A stretch of 64,000 nucleotides of DNA. Source: Morchella semilibera (lineage: Eukaryota > Ascomycota > Pezizomycetes > Pezizales > Morchellaceae). Below the pieces are notes generated by a model. That model did not search any database. It saw nothing but the letters and a program-made list of their open reading frames with translations, and was not told the DNA's origin. The DNA is taken from positions 248,001 to 312,000 of the forward strand of contig WBVU01000004.1 in NCBI GenBank assembly GCA_009192285.1, read 5' to 3'. A program made the position numbers and the translations under genes. Shown one piece after another: positions 50,017 through 62,700 of the stretch (within the stretch, counting starts at the first letter, position 1; each line of letters opens with the position of its first letter).

Positions 50017-53000
50017 ATGAATCGTGCTCGTAAACGTAAGATTTGGCTGATGAATTGTGGTTTCCTAGCTGCGCGGGAAAAGTGGGGTTGCTAACGGGTA
50101 TTGTAGGAGAATTGCGTGAGCTCAACAAACTCGCTTGGGAGGGATCCAAAGGTAATACTTACCGAGAAAAACAAAAATAACAATATAGCATGCAATTATA
50201 TATAGTTTCTAACAAAGTCTTCTATAGATGTATTCAAAACGGCGAAACCCCTCGACTCGTCGCTCAAGAAAAACACAGCTGTGATAAAGCGTCTCCGAAC
50301 ATCTCTTACTGCCGACTCACTCACAACACTCCTGAAGGAAATACAAACAATCTCACTCGAGAAATATCTCCCTGAGGTTATATCAGCTGTATCCGAGGGA
50401 CTCCATAAAGTGAAGACTGTTCCCGACATCACTGCCGCAGTGGAAGTTGTATCAGCGTTGCATCAACGCTTTCAGGCAGACTTTACACCACAACTTACCT
50501 TTGCGTTAGCGAAGGGACTTGCAACGCCAAGGCCCGACGTGCTTAAGGGATTGACGGCGGAGCAAAAGGAAAGGGAGGAGAAGGATAGGTTGGCTAGACA
50601 GAGAGTTTTGCTCAGAGTGGGAGTTGAACTATGGCTGGCCGGGGTCTTGAGGAGCGTGCAGGATGCCGTGAGCGTGGATGAAGCCGGGCCAGCAAAGAAC
50701 GGAGCAAAGGCTGCTGTGGCAACTGCTTTGAGTAATGGTACGAAGAAGAAGGAAGAAGGGGGGGAACCTGAAGCGTTTCCGCTAGAGGTCTTGAAGGATC
50801 TTTTAGGGAGGGACAGGGAACACATAAATCTTCCGCTAGTTGTCCTATTTGTCAAAAACTTTTCCTACGACCTCCTCGGTGTCAAACCGAGAAACCTTGC
50901 GAGGAAGATTGTGGAGGAGGACGGGGCAACAGTTGCTTCGGACTCAAGGGCCACCGGCGATGCTGGAGACACAAATAACGCAGGCTTAGCTGATTCAGAA
51001 GATCCACCTCTGATTACCCCTGAGCTCCAGCAACGTTTCAAGAACGTTCTTACTCGTTACCTGGAATCTGTCAAAGGGCATATTGTCCGGCAGCATAAGC
51101 AGCTCCAGGTGCAATTTGCTAAGAATGCAGAGGCATATGTTAAATCTGGGGAGATTTTTGAAGATCGTCAAGCAAATTACGAAAAGCTAGTCAAGACAAA
51201 GGAGAAGTTCATCGCCAATGCACAGATTGTGGCAGACGTCTTGGGGTTGATATGCCCGATTTACAAGATGAGAAAGACGAAGAAGTAGCAGACAGTATAA
51301 TAAGAGAAGGCGGTAGCATGTTCCCCGCTAGAGAGGATGGGGGGAAGAACGGAATGTGGGAAGACGAGGATCAAAGGAGATTCTATGAAGATCTCATCGA
51401 TCTCAAGGTTAGGGTCCCAGCAGTATTGCTTGATGATGGAAAACGGAAAAAGTCGGACGGAGAGGGCAAGCTTGAGGGGGACAAAAAGAAGGATACAGAT
51501 GATGAGGAGTTGGAAAAAACAGAAACAACTACTGAAAATAGTGACAAAGGCTTGGAGACTCCATCATCTCCTATCGCCGGCGAGAGCAAAGGTGGAAACG
51601 ACGAATCTAGCATGGCCATTGCGAACAAAACTATTGGCGCACAGGTTGACGCTCTACTCATTCGTCTCCCTGATCTTACGAACCGTGATCTTATTGATCA
51701 AGCAGCGGTAGACTTCTGCTTCCTTAACTCCAAGGCTTCACGAAATCGCCTTCTCAAAGTTTTACAGGATGTACCCCGTGGCCGCCAAGATCTCCTCCCA
51801 TACTACTCTCGGTTAATTGCAACGCTCAATAGATACCTCCCGGATATTGGCAGGGGAATGGTAGAGTACCTCGATAAAGAATTTCGATCCCTTCAGCGTC
51901 GCAAAGAGAAGGACCTGTTCGAGGTTCGTGCAAGTAACACCCGCTATCTATCCGAGTTGACAAAATTCGGAGTGGTCCCCCAACACGTTATCTTCCACTG
52001 TTTGAAGGTTGCCTTGGAAGATTTTCACAGGATCAACGTCAATGTTATCTGTAGCACTCTTGAGAACTGTGGAAGATATTTGCTCCGCAACCCGGAAACC
52101 AACCCAAGAATGGCCCAGTTCTTGGAAACATTGAAGCGCAAGAAGGATGGTGTGACCTACTTAGGACCCCAGGAACGAGTTGCAATCGAAAACGCTTTCT
52201 ACTATGTTAATCCGCCAGAGAGGCCGGCGATTGCGCAAAAAGAGCGCAGCGTGGTTGAGTTGTTCGTTAGAAAACTCATTTATCTTGATTTGACGAAACG
52301 AAATTATGTCAAAATCTTAAAACAAATTCGCAAACTTAATTGGGACGATCAAGGGGTAACCGATTTGTTGTTCAAAGTATTTACCAAGATCTGGAAGGTT
52401 CGATACAATAACATCCACATTCTTGCTATCCTCGTTGGCGCAATTGGGCGCTACCATCAAGAGTTTGCATATGCAGTCGTTGATGAAGTTCTTGAACAAA
52501 TATCTCTGGGGCTTGAGCAGAACAACTTCAAACATAACCAGAGAAGAATCGCCCAGGTAAAGTATCTGGGCGAGATGTACACCTACAAGCTCATTGACTC
52601 CCCGGTGATTTTTGATGCGCTGTTTAGAATTGTGACTTTCGGCCATGAAAATGGGACGCCAAAGCCAGGACAAGTTTGTATGCTGGATATGCCAGATGAC
52701 TTTTTTAGAATTAGGCTGGCTTGCACGTTGTTAGATGTGTGTGGAATGTTTTTCGAAAGAGGAAACTCCAAAAAGAAGTTGGATTTCTTTTTGACATTCT
52801 TCCAGGTATTCATGCTACTTCACACTCTTCCGGGTTGAGCGCTAATCTGTATGCTCAAATAGTACTACCTATTTACAAAAGATCCACTACCAATGGATAT
52901 CGAGTTCATTGTCCAGGACACCTTTCAGGCAATTCGCCCAACATGGCCAATTCCAACCACCGCTGAGGAAGCCGGCAAGGCATTCGAAGAGGCAGTCGCT

Positions 53001-54103
53001 AAAAGCTATAAGCCGGACGATAAATCTAACCCTACCGAACCTGAAGAGCCTGAGGATGCCGAGTTCACTGACGAGGGCGAAGATGAAGCCGATGGTGTTT
53101 CCGAGGCGGAGGTAGAGGACGAAGAACCCGCAACTCCAGGTGTTCACATGGAAAGGCAAAATTCGGAGGAATCTACAGGTTCTTCCAGTGAAGATGATGA
53201 AGAGGAGGACATTGTTGTAGAGCTGCAAAACGAAACACGCGATCCAGAGGCGGACGCGGAGTTTGATAGGGAATTAGCGAAAATGATGCAGGAATCTCTC
53301 GATGCTCGCAAATTCGAACGGAAACCGCTGTTCGATGTTCCTCTGCCAATTAAACGCGCCGGGAGCACCTTGTCAATGCTCAGTCGAGAATCAACTTTCG
53401 ATATCAATGAAGGTGGGGGTGCAGATTTTGGTGCTGGTAGCAGCAGGCCGAACCCCATAATCAGCTCTAGCCCCAGTAGTAGCATTGGGCCTGGTATGAT
53501 GGCATTCAGTCTCTTGACGAAGAAGGGGAATAAGCAACAGACAAAGACGGTAGAAATGCCAAGTAACTCAAGTCTTGCAATGGCATTGTTGAATACACAG
53601 GAGCAGGAAAGGCAGGAGAAGATGAAGATCAAAGAATTGGTTATGAGTTACGATATGATGGAAGAAACCAGTGAACTCGATGGTATGCCTTCCCAATAAC
53701 CGTATCATAACCAGGTTGGACATACTAACTTTATATACATGTAGCTTTGGAAAAACATGCGGCCGCTAACGGTGTTCATCTGAAGTACGAAAAGGGAAAT
53801 AATTATGGCAACACAAATGGGGGCCGAGGTGGAACCCAACAACGTGGCCGTAAACTTTCCATGAACGACCTCAATTGGTATGATCAGAACCCGTGCCTAT
53901 CTAATGAAAACCGCCGCCGCCAGTTCATTCGTAACGGGCATATGAGTCGATCTTATACTGCTTCTACCTCTACCTCTTCGCTGGTTGAAAACAAGACCAA
54001 CGAAGAGTCCGAAAGTGGAGGGGCAGTAAAGACTCAAGATTCTGTTACAAATGAGCTGGCGAGGTCTCTTCAAGTCCAAAGAAGGGGCGGTGGAGGGTGT
54101 TAG
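50017..54103 (+). CDS. UPF2: nonsense-mediated mRNA decay factor UPF2/NMD2, with one apparent frameshift
   Basis: UPF2 bridges UPF1 and UPF3 to trigger decay of mRNAs with premature stops, in the cytoplasm. Exons are 50017-50035, 50107-50151, 50228-52805, 52863-53682 and 53745-54103, about 1273 residues with the frame repaired. The N-terminus RELRELNKLAWEGSK then PLDSSLKKNTAVIKRLR matches the family. MIF4G regions lie near residues 40-330, 430-640 (IGAQVDALLIRLPDLTNRDL) and 650-850 (FFERGNSKKKLDFFL, YYLFTKDPLPMDIEF). An acidic stretch (EDEEEDIVVEL) and the UPF1-binding C-terminal part follow. The frame breaks at 51243-51246: VADVLG ends one frame and VDMPDLQDE continues in another. A fifth G in the GGGG run would restore it exactly. 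The last intron uses the acceptor TACATGTAG. Confidence 0.93.
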
Positions 54104-55704
54104 GCATTTACTAAAACAATACTTAATTTTGGTTTGTAGGGGTTAAGAATTGAAGAAAAACCTTTTCTCGATTCACGACACTAATTACAAGACCTACCAC
54201 CAACCAAGGGAAAGAAAGAAAGAGTAAAGCAACCCACCATATCTTACGCTGTTGGCGTTTAGGATTCGGCTTTTTTCCCTTGAAGCAGTACTACACAGGC
54301 AGATGAAGCTGAAATCTATGGCAAATCTCCAAAGGGGAGGGAAAGCCTTGAATGGGCCGAAATTATCACCCCTAACCTATCAATCTATTAGCACGAAAGA
54401 ATTCAGATCTACGCTATATTCAGGGGGGGTTCGGAAATTTGGGTTGGAATCAGTGGTGTGATGGGATATCAGAGGCAAGTCATACGGGTATCATCGGGGC
54501 AAATATCACTGTTTTCTTGTCTCTTGGTATTCCCCCCGATGCTCAATAAAGCTCGCCAATTCGCTCATTCCACCAATCAGCCCACCGATTTGTCACAGCT
54601 TGTTTTCTTTTCCTTCTAACAGCATACACTCGCTTTTTGGCTCATAAGTTTTTCTTTAATTCCGGGTATATTTCTCAGTTTCCTGTTTTCGAGATTCTTT
54701 TTCCTTTCCGTTGTGGTTCATAGTTGATAGTGAGGTCTCCTACCGCGTTGAATTCCTAAGAGTAACCGTTTCTATTTCTATGCGCTGTTTTAATCGACTG
54801 AACCAAATTGAATCTCCTTCCGCATGAACAAATATTGGGTGCTATCCCATTACCTACTTGTAATAGGGTCCACACTTTTTCTCGACAACCTAAAGTCTAT
54901 TAATGGCCTTGAGGTTAGAAAGGATAACTATAGAAAACCTCTATTTTGGATGTTTAACCCGTTCTCCTAAGCCCGCTGAAGTAGTATGACAATTAATTCT
55001 AGTCAACAAACGATCCGCTAAATTAACATAGAAATACCAGAACAATATATATAACAGAGCCTATTTTACCCATATATACTGAAGGTCTTCTCAATATAGG
55101 TTTGTTTATAGAATCAAAAATTGAGTTCGTTGTTAACGGAAACTCCCTAGACACGGCTGTACCCAGGGTGTCAGAGGGTGATGCACATTCGGTGGCTCCA
55201 TAGCCACACGGGAATCAATTTCCGCACCAGGCTCTTTCAAGGTAAATATGAGTGTGCAGATACTCTTCATCAAGTATATATGCTAGAGAGGTTCTGTACA
55301 ATCTTGTTGTATTGTGATAAATAAAGTATTTGGGCGTTGTCTAGTGGAAATGTGCATCGCTTTCCAACACCCTGGGTACATCTTAGCCTACGGTGTGAGG
55401 CGGAAGTTAAACTCTCATGCGAAGGAGCTACGGCCAGAGACTGAATAATATTTTAGCTTTTGGCCGCATGTCAAGATTGATAATCACAATACATCACTCG
55501 GGGTTACACTCGGATGGGTACCCAGCACGGTGGGTTTTTAGGCAGATAGAGACAGGGTGTAGAGCTGTTCACGCGGGCATGGTCAACTCTAAGATCTTGA
55601 TCAAGTGAGCTTGACCACCTACATAGCGCATACCTGGCATCGAACATGCCACCGTGAGGTCGTCTGGTAGGTATCTAAAGGGGGGAGAACAAAAAGAAGA
55701 AGAT
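54104..55704. other. intergenic, no gene seen
   Basis: 1.6 kb of AT-leaning DNA between UPF2 and the tRNA. Short ORFs at 54252 and 55417 have no recognisable content. Confidence 0.5.
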
Positions 55705-55791
55705 TGGACATGCTGGGAATCGAACCCAGGACCGTCTCAAGGCACATTATTTGAATGCGAATGAGAAATTATACCCCTAAACCACATGCCC
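55705..55791 (-). tRNA. tRNA-Ala(CGC): tRNA-Ala (anticodon CGC) with a 15-nt intron
   Basis: Read on the minus strand. The 7-bp acceptor stem GGGCATG/CATGTCC contains G3-U70, the alanine identity pair, and the discriminator base is A. The D arm starts GGTTTAGGGG, and the T arm is CTGGG-TTCGATT-CCCAG. The anticodon stem is TCTCA/TGAGA. With 55741-55755 taken out as an intron after position 37, the loop becomes TTCGCAT with anticodon CGC. Mature length is 72 nt before CCA. The intron bounds are inferred from the standard position; the fold is clear. Confidence 0.9.
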
Positions 55792-57889
55792 CTTGCAAAT
55801 GGCTGTTGTTTATGAATTTTTATGCTATGGCGCGCTTGGTATAAGCCTAATCTTGCTAGAATACTCAAAAGTCCCCCCACCAGCGCCGGTCTAGAGTAGA
55901 ATCGCAGTGATTCGTTTCGTTTTGCTATCCGTGATCTACCTACTATCGAGTCTCGGGTTATACTTTCGTCTCATCCGCCACCAAACAGCTTGACGGCGCT
56001 ATAGAGAAAGCCTTTGAAGGGTGCCGCGGAAAGCCACAGGTGCCGATTACAGATGGGATGTCATACTTGGAAAAAAAAACCGTTTTGCGCTAACTAAACC
56101 AGCACTAGTACTGATGCAACTCCACCAATTAGCTATGCCCCCTTGTAGATATTATCAACACCAAGATCGGAACCGCTACAAATACTCCGCCCCGCCCTAA
56201 TCCATAGAAGTGACCACTCTACAGAGTCTGGTAGAATTATTGCGAAAGTGGGTCCCCCGCGACCCGATAATTCCATTGGCTCTTGAAAGGATTTTTGCTA
56301 GGAGCACGGACCAAGAAACCCACTCTATTAGCTCTGACTTTCGCATTAATTCTACCAGACTCTGTATAGAAAGGCGGCACTCATGGCAATAAGGACCCGT
56401 CATTGAAACCACTGCCAATATTTCAGTGATATACAGCCCTCAGGCTCAGGGGTTCCGGCGCAGTTGCCGGCTACCAAGCCCATGGAAAACTTTAATTAAG
56501 AAAGATCTCGAACGCTTCTACCACTATGAGAGAAGGTCTGGCTAACTTATTTTCTACTGCTAGTAGGGGTGTCGTATGGCCGTGGGGTAATCCCGGCCGA
56601 GAACTTGTGCCGTTTCATCAAGGTTGTGGGGGAGGTATTAGGGAGCGAGAACAGACCGTTGAACAGCCGCTGTATTTCGTTTCGTTCCGCGCCAGACTCA
56701 CTCTAGAAGGTGGTATCGGCGAGGGCGAAATAAGGGACCCAAAGCTTGGCCTTACTACCGAAGAGTGCCCTCCTATGCTCTAGTTGGAGGTACTCCAAGA
56801 GCTTGGTATTTTAATTTTCGGCTTCAGTTGCTTCCGCCTCGGCCGATCGAGCTAGGAGAGGTCATAAACTATCACTCGCGCCCCTTAAGGAGCAGTGATG
56901 AGAGGCGAGAAGTGGCTCAACACGTACTGCTACCTCGTGTACAAAAATCTCGCCACTATACAACAACACAACACAGTAGAGAGTGACCTGATTCCCAGCA
57001 CATCACGTCAAGATCAAGGGAGAGAGCAAAGGGGAGAAAATACCAAACTTATCCGCCTGAACCTGTGCCGTCCAGCAGCGTAACTGAGGCTCCTTCTCCC
57101 TGTTGATCTACTCTATAGACTACAAGGATATCCTAGCTACTGCTCTAGCTACAGAGCATCGTATGTATACCGTAGACTACATAGCCGCCGCAAAACGAAC
57201 GTACCTGTACCTATTGTGTTGCATGTACATATGTACCGAGCATTCTCTCCAGCCCAGCAAAAATAGGAGCGCGTGCTTTTCCTCGCGTCTTCACGAAATT
57301 TAAAGAGGTGGCTGATGGGTATCGCCTTACCATTCCTTCAGCTGAGAACACCCCCCCCCCCCACATTCGCCCACATTGCGCCGGGTTGGGCAATAGCTGT
57401 TGGGGCTGGGGAGTGGGGAATTTAGGAAGGAAGCAGAGTACCAAATAGAAACTTTGATGCCTAACTATGGTGCGATGAGACACGAACGTGTTGACGATCA
57501 AGTGGTACCTGAAAGCGGCGGGCGCTTCCCTCCACCTCACTGGACAGGGCTATTTACGAAACGGACAAATAATAATAACAATAACCTGGTTGGTTGCTAA
57601 ATGCGAACTTCCCAGTTCGCGCCTAACTTGTCTAAGGTGCATACATACATGTACCTACTTGGCTCTACCATAACCTCCCGAACCTAGCTGGGCCAGGCCC
57701 AATAAATAAAAAATATATACAAGAATAGCGTACAGTACAGTACTAGTACAATATAACAACAGCAAAAGTATTTGACAGAGAAATTCATGCAACCTCCCAC
57801 GGAAAAAAATGACAAAATACCCCAACGCGAAATGCAAACCTTAATAATACCACACACACAGACACACACAAAAAAAAAAAGAAAGAGAG

Positions 57890-57925
<36 letters not shown>

Positions 57926-58574
57926 AGGGAAATTTACGGAAAAGGAAAATAAACAGAACACAGTAAAGCACAGTGGAATGAGATATACAATGTGAAACAG
58001 GAAGAGGAGTTAGAAAAAGCAATATCATACCCTTTACGAAACAAGGGGTGATGACGAGAGTTTTTCGAGTTCAGCCGATTAAAAGTCGCCCGTTAGAAAA
58101 GGCAAAAACAACAACCAAGCTCAGGCTTCCACTAAACTAGAGAGCCACTCAGGTAGAGGTAGAGAAGGTGAGGTGGCGGGGAGGCGTTGCAAAATGCAAG
58201 CAAGGAAACGGGAATTAGATCTTTCCTAAACGTTAAAGATTATGCAAGCATGTACAAAGCCATATGATGAAATAAAAAAACCTGCCCCATAGCCAGAAAT
58301 AAAATTAAAAATACCCCCTAACCCGTAAAAACTCCAGTTATTTTTCCCAAAGATTCCTTTATCCACAAAAAAGCTAAGAAAGAGAAAGAGAAAAAGAAAC
58401 ATCAACAATGTTTGAGACTAAGAAAAAAGTATACGCAACATAGCAACTCGCTTGCTTCGCTGATCAGCCAAAACAAAAAAGGTGTAGGTATATAAATGGA
58501 TTAGACAGAGAAGAAGTAGGTAGTCTTTGTATCTTTAAATCCCTTTTGTCGAGGGTCGTGAAAAGTATGTGCAA
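55792..58574. other. intergenic, contains a MITE
   Basis: 2.8 kb with the TA-flanked element at 56220-56366, a TACATGTA octamer at 57646, and a GA microsatellite at about 57887-57923 next to an A run. ORFs at 56526-56783 and 57211-57540 show no family signal. The final ~500 bp are A-rich on this strand and probably hold the 3' UTR of the minus-strand gene that follows. Confidence 0.5.
56220..56366. mobile_element. mariner-type MITE with TA target duplication
   Basis: Terminal inverted repeats of 28 bp, 56222-56249 and 56337-56364, match at 27 of 28 positions (CAGAGTCTGGTAGAATTA, then TGCGAAAGT after one mismatch). TA dinucleotides flank both ends. The 143-bp body has no ORF. TA duplication and small size fit a non-autonomous Tc1/mariner element. 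Confidence 0.75.
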
Positions 58575-59782
58575 CTATATCGCGCGATTGCCTCCAAGGA
58601 CTGCCTGCTGCGCGATGCGTTTTCGGTACTGGTCTCTAAATCGTTGACGTTCAAATGTCCCTACATTATAGACAATTAGCACACAACTATAATATGATTG
58701 GAGGCTATAAATATGTAGCTTACCATATCCAAAGATTATACAAGCTAAAGCCGTATAGGCTCCATAGAAGTACAGACCAATCGGGACGATCTCTATTCTT
58801 GTACCTGGTAGCTTAAATGGCGTTGCAGATGCAGCTTCCGTGGTCGTTGGATTCGCCGTCTCATTAGCGGCCAAATCCGAGAAGACTCCGTTAACGAAAG
58901 TGGCATCATCAGTTGAAAGAGATGTCTGCAGCTCTGTGCCATCCGGCATCTTGGCAAACAGGGTGATATTCGGTGTAAGGAGCGTTTGCAATTGGGCACT
59001 ATAAACAAGAAAATATATTAGATCACAAAAATCACATGACAAACCCTGTATATTGGGCTGCGTGAGGAGGGGCGAACCTACTCAGTCATGTCGTCCTGGA
59101 GCAACAACTTATCGATTTGTCCAATGAAATGAAATTCCTGGACCTTTTCAGGGCCCGTCGCGCTCGCCGAAGCCAACGCAGTCGCTGCCGCCTCTTCCGT
59201 CGTTTCGTTTCTCAACTGTACTGCAGCCCCATTGTACATGAGCGACACATCAATATTGCCGCCCACGCTTGACCAATTGCCCTCCGCAGCAGAGACTTGG
59301 TAGAGCCTCAAGTCCGCCGCAAATACGCCTGAATCCGCGCTCATGAACGGTAGGTTGTAGCACACGACGATACCGGACGGGTTTGACGCCTTTGCGATGG
59401 TGCTGAGCCGCGAGATACACTTTTCTGTTGTTTCCTTTGCCCACGCCTGTAGGTCGAGCTCCTCGATTGCCGTCTCATTTCTTGCCCCTGTGTCTGCCGT
59501 GTCCTCTCTCCGTACCATCCTCTGGATCTCACGACGGAGAAGTCCATGCCATTTCTCTGTCCCGTCCCCCCTTTTGCTATAGCTTGATCCCACCCCAACC
59601 CCTAGCCCGCTGGTTGCTCCTCCTCCACCCCTTCCCCCTCCTCCAAGCCCCGGTGGGACAATCAACATTGCGTCCGGTGTTGAGTGGGCGTATGAGACGG
59701 TGCACAGCGCCGCTAACATCGACAGGAGGATGAAATATGATAGAACTGCGCGCTGCATCGTTGTTCTTATTGTTATCTGCAT
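58575..59782 (-). CDS. secreted type I membrane protein, hypothetical
   Basis: Exons on the minus strand are 59782-59082, 58998-58724 and 58660-58575, about 353 residues. A signal peptide follows the second Met (MQRAVLSYFILLSMLAALCTVSYA), so the start at 59758 is an alternative. The lumenal part has a Gly-rich stretch near 45-65, two Cys in the ERCISRL/VVCYNLPF region, and N-glycosylation sequons in GARNETA, GNWSS, RNETT, PNITL and ANETA. One membrane segment (IGLYFYGAYTALACIIFGYG) is followed by a basic cytosolic tail, TFERQRFRDQYRKR. The splice junctions are supported by frame and by the smooth FGYGTFERQRFRDQYRKR run. I do not recognise a characterised family. The layout suggests a cell-surface or ER protein. 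Confidence 0.75.
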
Positions 59783-62700
59783 TTGTTTTTGTTATTTTTG
59801 TTATTTTACTGGTTTATGTCGTATCGTTACCACTGCTTTGGTGGTAGTGGGTGTAAAGAAAAGGAATGAAAAGGAAATTCGTTCGTCGATAAATAAGTAG
59901 TGAAAAAGCAAAACCCCCTGGTTCCTGGTTCCTGGTTCCTGGCCTAACCTGGCGCGATGGACGATCTCGTGGGTTGGGGTTTGTTTTGGGGGTAGCGTGT
60001 GGGATTGCTTCCAACGAATTGAATTGGGGTTGAATTGGGATTGGGGGTGGGGGGGGGGGTGTGGATATACTATATAAACCCTCGAACGAAAACTCTCTTA
60101 CACACGTGAGGTGATGTGATGTGAGGTGATGCAAGTAAGAGAAGGGGACCCCAAAAAGCTGGTGTGCAGGGTTAATAGATTAGTGCCTTCCTTCCTTCAA
60201 TAGGCAATCTGAAAAAGAAAAGAAAAAAAGAACGGTATCTAGCAAGTCTGTTCGCTTCGAGAAGGGATGGTGGTGGGGAAGGGGGGGGGGAGAAGGCCGA
60301 GTGAGAGCGAGGGAACGAGTCGAGTGAGAGGAAGAGGATTGGAACTTTTTTGCAAGTAGGAGTGGTACCGTGCAGCAGCATACAAAAAAAAAGGGCAGGG
60401 ACACAACAGAAACGGATGGTATATTATCTCACTTACAGTATGTAAGTCCACACGGACAAAGCACACGTAGGCCCCTCTAGCCCGTTTCCTCGCACCGCTC
60501 CCAGAATGTGGGATGTGCACAGTGTTATTCCCTTACTGGTAGGGGATGCTGGGGAGCGAGACTAGTACCGCCCGCTGGAGAATGGGAAATGGGTGCTTGT
60601 CTCTTTTCGGGTGCAGAGGTCCGAACCGGGCGGAAAAACGCAGCGCCGGCGCTGTTTCTGGGGCGAAGGAGGGGAGGGGGAGGGAAATGAGAGGTTGAAT
60701 GAAGATGAAGATGAAGGACTAGAAAGCTCAGTGGATCGACCGTGAGTACCTCTTACTACTGTAGTTATACAAAAAACCCTAAACCGAAACAACAAAAAAA
60801 AAAGGAATGGACTGGCACTTTCAAAGATGCCAAAAAAAATAATATCACTCAAGAAAAGTAACCTCCCAGGCGAAGGAGGTGGAAGTAGAGGGGGGTGAAA
60901 TATATGTATGAGATTCGAACGCCGGGCAGCTGGAAGGGCAAAAATGAATTAATTGTGGGTGGGTTGCGGGCTTGAATAGAAAAGCGGCTGCTGCTACTGC
61001 AAGGGGAATCGTGTGTGCTGAGGAGGCGAGGCGTTGGCCAATGATACCCGGTGTTGTAAAGGCGGGAAATAACGAAGAAGGGCAAAAAAAAAAACGACAG
61101 CCACCTTCACCACCACCTGTGATGTAGGAAAAAGGCAAAAATGTGTTCCTGCCAAGTGCAAAACTAGCACTTCGCTTACGAGATTGAGACAGAATAAACA
61201 GATGCACGCTCAAGAAGAAATCGAGAGAGGATCAAGATTCTGGGACCTTGAAGGGAATTGTCAAAAAAAGAAAAAAAAAAAAAAAAAAAAAAAAGCTAGC
61301 CCTTTCATAAAAAGGAAATGGAACTCAATAAAAGAGTGATAGAGGGTAGATATGAGGGTCAATGTGTTTAGAAGAAGAGGAGGAGAGGCCCCGTTCTCTC
61401 TCTAATACTGTAACACAAAGGGAAACCCTCATACCTACTCACGAGAAAGGCTCGTCCAGAACAGGAAGGAAAGCTGTAACTGCGGTTTCTAGTCTGTAAT
61501 TCTGTGACCTAAGGGCCCTCGCTTCGAGCTGCTGAGGGGGTGAGAATCGAAGAATGTGGCTTGACTATAATTTTATGAGCGCGCGAACCGGAACTTCAGA
61601 CCAAAGGCTGATATTAACTTACTATGAGTTCAACGATGCAGGTCCTCCATCCCGTCCAGATGCAGTGCAGTAGATGTACCTGAAAGGCCAAATTCTACTT
61701 TCCAAATGAGCAAATATCCAATTATCCCCACCAATGAAAATCTGTATGTACCTGACTCAAGCAGCTGAGCTAGTCCCCCTCCCTCCCCCCCCCCCCCCCT
61801 CATTGCATTCAAGCGCCCTGGCCATCCCATCCTGCCAATAAGCCTACCCAAATACTTACCGGTGGCAACAACATCTCGAAAACACAAGAAAAAAAATCCT
61901 CCGAAAAAGCCAATCGATGGCACGGGTGTCTCGGGAACTTTCGCTTCAGCCACGCTTTGGCGCCTTCGACATCCAATGTTCCAGGGGGGTACAGACCGTA
62001 ACCTGGGCATCTTCCACCGACCTAGTATGATATTTAGGCACAGGCAAGTACCCTAGGTAGAGTATAGAGCCAGGGCCATGATGAGTATCGTTAAAAAATA
62101 TTTCCAACAGATTGACAGACTCACACTCCCGCTGCATCCAAGTCATCCCACGTCGCCTTATCGCATCTTCTCATCCCCTCTTCCCCCTCGATGCCTCCCC
62201 CGCTTACCCACATCCCCCCCTACATCATACCCACAGAATATTTCCTTTATCCCCCTTTCTTTCTTCTTCCTGTCAAACCAACACTACTGCACGAGTTTTC
62301 GATATGATACACACATAAAACGTCCAAACAAAGCCTAGCTGATATTTAAAGTAGTCCCCTACACGAAAATCGGGAGTCTTGGCACTACTAGGAAGCGTCA
62401 TCGTCCAAGACAAGCCTTTTGACATGTCCCCCTACGGTAACCGACCTGTTTCTTACAGTTTTTTTTTTGTAGACCGGTCAGCGATGTCGTTCGACAGTAC
62501 CGGTAGGGATTCTAAATGTAGAGCTAAATATGGCCTTGCTGAACTTTATTGTATGTACGTACCATCCTCTCATGTTTTACTAACTACTAGATATAGCTAT
62601 CTATTTATCTACTAATTAATTAATATCGAACCCGCCCTACATATTAATCTTCCCAAATAGGTCAAGCTAGGCCTCTCTACAGATAGTAGATGATCTCGCC

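Noticed and set aside
60901-60950. B-box-like GTTCGAATCT on the minus strand
   Set aside because: The flanking bases cannot form a T stem and no A box precedes it.
61630-62010. 126-codon minus-strand ORF with hydrophobic stretches and a good GTAAGT donor
   Set aside because: Splicing from the donor to the only good acceptor gives a frame with an early stop, so no consistent gene could be built.
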